Of a DNA stretch of 64,000 nt, positions 59,802 to 64,000 are shown in pieces. Each line of letters starts with the position of its first letter. The first letter of the stretch is position 1. The notes below the pieces were generated by a model that saw nothing but the letters and a program-made list of their open reading frames with translations, was not told the origin of the DNA and did not search any database. Both the position numbers and the translations under genes were made by a program. The DNA lies in contig NW_026262690.1 in NCBI RefSeq assembly GCF_021869535.1, positions 61,760,995 to 61,824,994 on the forward strand, given 5' to 3'. The DNA is from Mytilus californianus. Lineage: Eukaryota > Mollusca > Bivalvia > Mytilida > Mytilidae.

Positions 59802-59859
59802 GACTAAAATCAACTAAAACACATCCCAGGGATTTAGTATTTTAACGTCATGGACAGTC
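59802..59859 (-). promoter_or_regulatory. SECIS-like hairpin in the Naiad 3' UTR
   Basis: Read on the minus strand, GACT (59859-59856) pairs with AGTC (59805-59802). Inside lie ATGA (59851-59848) opposite TGAT (59812-59809), an 8-bp helix TAAAATAC/GTGTTTTA, and an apical loop beginning 12 nt after ATGA with AAA. That is the layout of a eukaryotic SECIS core (ATGA, 10-12 nt, AA, GA). It lies about 140 nt after the stop codon. The outer helix is short. Confidence 0.4.
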
Positions 59860-59994
59860 AAAGAAGACATGACTAGTACAATGCCAAAAATAAATGTATC
59901 GACAGACAGTAGGATAGTTAGGAGTTTAACCTCTTTATAGATCTAAACGAACGTGGGTGTGTCTTTATATATCCCACTTGAAAAAAATACAAAT

Positions 59995-60522
59995 TTAGTT
60001 ATGTTTTAATTTGCTGATGACAAAACCGATATTAGTGCCAATGTAAACTATATTCAAAGATCTAATTACAACATTGGTAAGATAACCTTTACTAATAAGT
60101 TTGTTTAAAGGTTCGATGAGTTTACACGGATCACATAGTGATTTCCGCGCTTTAAGTACAATATTACCGTAAAATTTAGGATGTGAAATAACGTTTTTAA
60201 TTAGTTTTCTACAAGTACAGCCAAATTTACTAATCAAATCTTTGTATCTATGAACGAACTTAGCAAAAGTTTTACGTAATTTATGGTAACGAAATCCTTG
60301 GTTTAATAATTTACCAGTGATGCATTGATTACGTTCGTTAAAATCTATGACATCACTACACACACGGGCATAACGAACGAGTTGGGATATATATACACCG
60401 TATGATGGAGCCAAAGGAACATCGCCGTCTAAAAAAGGAAAATTAACAATAGGGAATGAAAAATCGTCTCTTTTGTCGTAAATTTTCGTATGGAGTTTTC
60501 CTTTAGAGATTGAAATGTCCAA
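59995..60522 (-). pseudogene. Naiad RT C-terminal segment
   Basis: An open frame of 175 codons, shifted relative to the upstream RT by the deletion near 60600. It contains ISKGKLHTKIYDKRDDFSF, APSYGVYISQLVRYARV and NQCITGKLLNQGFRYHKLRK. It is homologous to 12670-13107 and 4774-5106, where the same blocks appear. This is the RT thumb/C-terminal region, with no endonuclease after it. The frame closes at 59995-59997. Confidence 0.7.
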
Positions 60523-60575
60523 ATCCAGAAAAGGACAACTACTGCTGTTTATGTTAGATTTAGTTAAAGTAAGTT

Positions 60576-61778
60576 CTATTGGGTAAATTTTGGTAGTATA
60601 TTTAGAGAACTATCATTTAGATAACGGAAGGTATTGTTGAATGTATCAACCAAATGTAACAATGACGTGTCTTTACTGAGTTTGGTCATAAACTGAGATT
60701 CATAGCAATACAGGAACAAATCTGCTATTAAAGGGGCGCAGTTAGTGCCCATAGGAATACCTACTACTTGTCGATACACTCTATCGCCGAAACGTACATA
60801 TATGTTGTCCAGGAGAAAATTTAAAGCTTCAATCATATCTTCACATTTCCAGTAAGTGTATCTAGCATACTTTCCTTTTTCGTTACAGAAAAAGGCTTTA
60901 AACGAGTTACAGCAAATAAATTTGTAATGAGATTTTTCAAAAGACCATTTAATTAAATATGAAAACTTTTTCTTGATAAGATTGTGTGAAAGTGTAGTAT
61001 AGAGAGTAGAAAAATCATAACTGTCAACAGAATTAAAAGGACCATCAAAAGCATGTATTTTATCTAAAACCTCTAAAGAATTTTTAACACTCCAAAAATA
61101 ATTAATACCATTATTTTCATAAGCTTTATTACAAAAGTTAATAACAAGTTCTTTGATAGTAGTAAGGGAGGTAGTTAGAAGCACTGATAGATTAGTGGTA
61201 GAACACTTACTAGATGCGGAGATGAAACGGAATTTAAATGTTTTTTTGTGCAATTTAGGTAACCAGTACATAGTAGGGACTTTCAGATGTTTAGAAGAGG
61301 CCTTAAGCTGGGTAGTGGCAGTGATATGCTTGTTTACAATTTGACTCTCTGTGGAGCGTACGGACTTGAATGTAGATGAATTTGTAATTTCGTTTTGGAA
61401 AACTTCCGTGTAGTATATGCGTCACACCACCACTACATTATTTGCTGCTTTGTCTGCCGGTACGAACACAAACCGCTTTGCGATTACTTGGAGTTTATTT
61501 TTTATTCTGGAAATGGGAATATCATGGACCCTATTACTAATTTCAGAATTGTTTTCAAAATGAGATATACGAATATTAACAGTATTCATAATTTTATTCA
61601 AATAACTGTCTAGAGATTTTTTATCAGATTTTTCACGTTTACACCAATTTTTACAGTAGACAGACAGAGCGTCTTTAATGATCTGACGACACTGTTTCCA
61701 ATCTATTTTAGATGGAGGACGATATTTCGGTCCTTTCTTAAGAAAAGTTATGACCTCACGGTCTTCGACGATGTTGTA
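60576..61778 (-). pseudogene. Naiad reverse transcriptase, open frame of about 400 codons with one TGA
   Basis: From 61778 to 60576 one frame is open except for a single TGA (61424-61422) in the context NNVVVV-TGA-RIYYTEVF. A related copy at 47.9 kb has NNVVVVCRTYYT at this place. RT landmarks follow: YWLPKLHKK, YDFSTLYTTL (motif A Asp) and GIPMGTNCAPLIADLFL (motif B). The frame ends inside a small deletion that removes the catalytic YxDD-type motif (FRYLND remains). The family is Penelope-like, related to telomerase RT. Confidence 0.7.
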
Positions 61779-61825
61779 AGGACATGCTCATAGGGAACAT
61801 ATCTAAAACTAGATGTTTCACAATC

Positions 61826-62131
61826 TCAAGTGGAAGGAACATTATTTTCTATATTGACGTCTGATGTAACTGACGTATAATTAAAAATCAAACTTCTGCT
61901 GGGTTTTTTATAAGAATACGAAATAATAGGTGGTTCTATATTATCAAAATATGGAGGTATTTGGCTTTGGATGGTAGCGTCATTGAATATACTAGATAAG
62001 TTAATAAAATCAATACCTCTATTTATATATTTTAATTTAAGAAAATGCTGTTTATGATTTTCAGGTTTATCGATACTAGGAAATAGCCTATGATGACAAA
62101 AGGCTGTAATAATACGGGTGTATTCATACAT
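61826..62131 (-). pseudogene. Naiad linker segment ending at a TGA in the CxC motif
   Basis: An open stretch of 101 codons joins the endonuclease to the RT. It ends in NNVPST followed by TGA (61828-61826). Reading on gives DCETSSFRYVPYEH, so the TGA sits at the first cysteine position of a Cys-x-Cys motif, a recognised hallmark of the Naiad linker. Upstream in the same frame the coding resemblance continues to about 62365, apart from one TAA at 62264-62266. Confidence 0.65.
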
Positions 62132-62394
62132 TGGGCTAAAAAAAGAAATTGTATCACACTCCAGAAAAATAGCATATAATTTACTTATTGGTATCTGACC
62201 CAGTTTGCATAATACTTGATGTCTGCCATTATTTTTTATTATAGATAACAGATCAGCAAGTGTTTAATTTATACGATGTTTAATACGTTGATTACGGTTT
62301 TTGCGTTTGCCATGAGCCCTTTTATTTCTAAGTCGTTTATCGACAATATTAATGACATCGATTGAAGTTTTAGTTATGTTCCCCTGTCCTAATA

Positions 62395-62580
62395 TTTTGT
62401 TGATATATCAAACTTTTGAATTTTTTAGGTCTACGAAAGCGGTAAAGGTGTTCTTGATTTCTTTTGTAATACGCTCGTCCCGTCTGTCCCACATATTGAA
62501 TACCACACTTAGGTTGGGTTCAAGTTACCACATATATAAGGTTTTGAGTTTTTCAGGTAATGTCACAGGAAAAGGAGAGC
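62395..62580 (-). pseudogene. Naiad GIY-YIG endonuclease domain with two in-frame TGA codons
   Basis: The minus strand reads CDIT, TGA, KTQNLIYVVT, TGA, TQPKCGIQYVGQTGR, then YKRNQEHLYRFRRPKK. LIYVVT and QYVGQTGR correspond to the GIY and YIG blocks. The TGAs (62555-62553 and 62522-62520) are 11 codons apart in one frame and occupy positions that are cysteines in related elements. A frameshift lies upstream near the T-run at about 62590, and another follows near 62365. The domain would nick target DNA for integration. This copy cannot make an intact enzyme by ordinary decoding. Confidence 0.7.
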
Positions 62581-62640
62581 GAAAAAGCTCTCCCGGTCAC
62601 TGTTGACCGTACGTTTAAGTTTGTTTAGTAATTACTAAAT

Positions 62641-64000
62641 TTGTGAACAGATAATTTAAGATATGTTTAATATAAATAATGTCAGTACCAAAACATTGAC
62701 TACTAGGCTGATGATACTAACGGGTACTAAAAAATATTGTACTTTTGTAATGATTATCCTGATACTATATATAATAAAAAAAAACCTGGAATTGTTAAAC
62801 AATTCTTTGTTATAGACCCTTTCGAAAAGATATTTTCAGATTAAAACATGACCTGAGACCGTCTTATGACATGTCTTTATCCTTAGATTACTATCAAAAT
62901 CAGACATAACACACATATTAAACTAACATTGTCGCGAACAAACAATGAAAAAAATGCACTTGATCGCATATTTTCCTTCTAAAATTGGAGACCATGTACA
63001 ACCCTATAAATATTCATTACATCACTTAAAAAGTAAATAGTATATTACTTAACACAACATTTAAATTTTGAGGTAAATTAATTAAAACGGGATATTCAAA
63101 TATTCAAATTTTATATTATATTAAAATACCAGACTTTAATAAATTATATGTTCACTAATTCAAATGAGTTAATATATTTCTGGGTTTTTCTTGCGTTTCT
63201 GATAACGTTTAATAAGAAAAATGTATAAATGCAGAAAATTTGGCATGTTTGATTTATCAGCTGAAAACATCGTAATATTCTTAAAACTAAATTAGCTTAA
63301 GTCGTAAAATTGAGTTTCTAAAACTGCTTTAGAAAAGAAGTAACAAATGTGTTTGTTTCTCTGTGTGTGTGGATTTTTAAAATTATAATCATAAATATTG
63401 AATTGTGTATATTTTGTATATATTACTTACAAAGGATTGAATTGTAATTCTGGTACAATTCTGTGTACAACGAAAAGAAAAATAAATTTCCCATATTACA
63501 TACGAACGTACTAAGCTGGATACGGAAAGCAATTACATCCCACAAATTTCACACACACACACAGACACATTTTATCTCTTCCACATTTTTCTTTAAAGCA
63601 ACCCAAACAATAAGAAATGATTATAATGTCGAAATGTGTTTATCGTAAAAAAAAAACAACACACATAGACATATCCATGATACATTCAGTAGTTTATGAT
63701 TCCACGCTATCCCCTAAATCACTAAAGCAAATTCGTGTGCCTTCTTTCCGACAGTTTCGTCAAGTAAGACCGCAGTTGTTGTAAACTTTTTGTCTTCTTA
63801 GTGATAATCAGCAACAAAAAATTTTACTCGGAAAACTATTAGGTCAGCTGAACTGTTAGTAAAATAATTCATTTTAATTTTGATTTTGATTAAGTATTAA
63901 GAAGTAAAACGATTGGTGGGTTTTGCTTTTTCACTTTTTAATTTGTAATAATTTAAAACTAATTACTTTTTCACATCGAACTAATTAAACCTAAAACCGT
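62641..64000. other. Non-coding interval
   Basis: 62670-62710 is a fragment of the hammerhead-like repeat family (GTCAGTACCAAAACATTGAC). The remainder is AT-rich with a short CA microsatellite near 63550. No gene recognised. Confidence 0.4.

Larger units (their letters stand above)
58889..62640 (-). mobile_element. Naiad-type Penelope-like retroelement, longest copy, broken
   Basis: Read on the minus strand, the element runs from a GIY-YIG endonuclease (about 62570-62400), through a linker with a CxC-like motif (about 61828), to a reverse transcriptase (61271-60576) and its C-terminal part (60522-59995). A 3' UTR of about 1.1 kb ends near 58889 with CTTCTTATATCT. Endonuclease upstream of RT is the permuted order of the Naiad clade. 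Canonical Penelope elements have it downstream. The copy is inactive: several frameshifts, one TAA (62264-62266) and a deletion at RT motif C. Four TGA codons replace expected cysteines. The 5' end is uncertain. The 3' UTR matches the other Naiad fragments in the window. Confidence 0.75.

Noticed and set aside
58889..62640. Reading all four TGAs as ordinary nonsense decay
   Set aside because: Not excluded, since the copy also has a TAA, frameshifts and a deletion. The coincidence of all four TGAs with expected Cys positions made the selenocysteine reading the better working hypothesis.

Overview
This is animal nuclear DNA, AT-rich and gene-poor, from a marine mussel, most likely Mytilus. The clearest evidence is a set of three related secreted proteins made almost entirely of an 18-bp/6-residue Gly-Ala-Gly-Tyr-Asn-Gly repeat. 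Their composition matches the byssal thread matrix proteins (TMPs) of Mytilus. The rest of the window is mostly retroelement and transposon debris of the kinds common in bivalve genomes. I see no bacterial-style operon, rRNA gene, CRISPR array or unambiguous free-standing tRNA gene.

Host genes. Three TMP-like genes lie in tandem on the + strand (about 15.17-18.2, 22.6-28.7 and 42.2-45.7 kb). Each has a near-identical TATA promoter, a non-coding exon 1, an intron of about 0.8-1.2 kb, and a large exon 2 carrying the signal peptide, the repeat array and a VD(Y/D)ETVDTGYNGN tail. These are followed by one or more 21-nt phase-0 microexons encoding xYxKxxK heptapeptides, and a last exon encoding Gly-Gly-Tyr-stop. 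The microexon number differs: one in gene 1, seven in gene 2, two in gene 3. The genes sit in a segmental duplication. About 8.4-20.6 kb is homologous to about 30.1-47.6 kb, and 21.7-29.5 kb is a shorter third copy. Each copy drags along the same decayed Penelope-like element just downstream of the gene.

Mobile DNA. The dominant family is a Penelope-like retroelement with its GIY-YIG endonuclease upstream of the reverse transcriptase, the permuted order of the Naiad clade. The longest copy (about 58.9-62.6 kb, minus strand) has four in-frame TGA codons, each at a position where a conserved cysteine is expected. A SECIS-like hairpin follows the stop codon, so this looks like a dead copy of a selenoprotein-encoding Naiad. 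Other copies are 5'-truncated (1-232, 3.8-5.8, 8.8, 12.6-14.8, 38.2-38.8 and 55.4-55.7 kb). Also present are a Mutator-like DNA transposon with two stop codons (52.64-55.06 kb) and its internally deleted relative (37.49-39.43 kb), a composite transposon made of two 437-bp inverted-repeat elements (30.39-32.49 kb), a LINE fragment (6.7-8.06 kb), two tRNA-derived SINEs, several MITEs and foldbacks, and repeats carrying hammerhead-ribozyme-like cores, some as tandem dimers.

Layout. 0-8.4 kb: retroelement debris. 8.4-20.6 kb: duplication unit 1 with gene 1. 20.6-29.5 kb: unit 2 with gene 2. 30.1-47.6 kb: unit 3 with gene 3, swollen by insertions. 47.6-64 kb: repeats, palindromes, the Mutator-like element and the long Naiad copy. 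Splice junctions and repeat boundaries are inferred from sequence comparison within the window, without transcripts or database searches.
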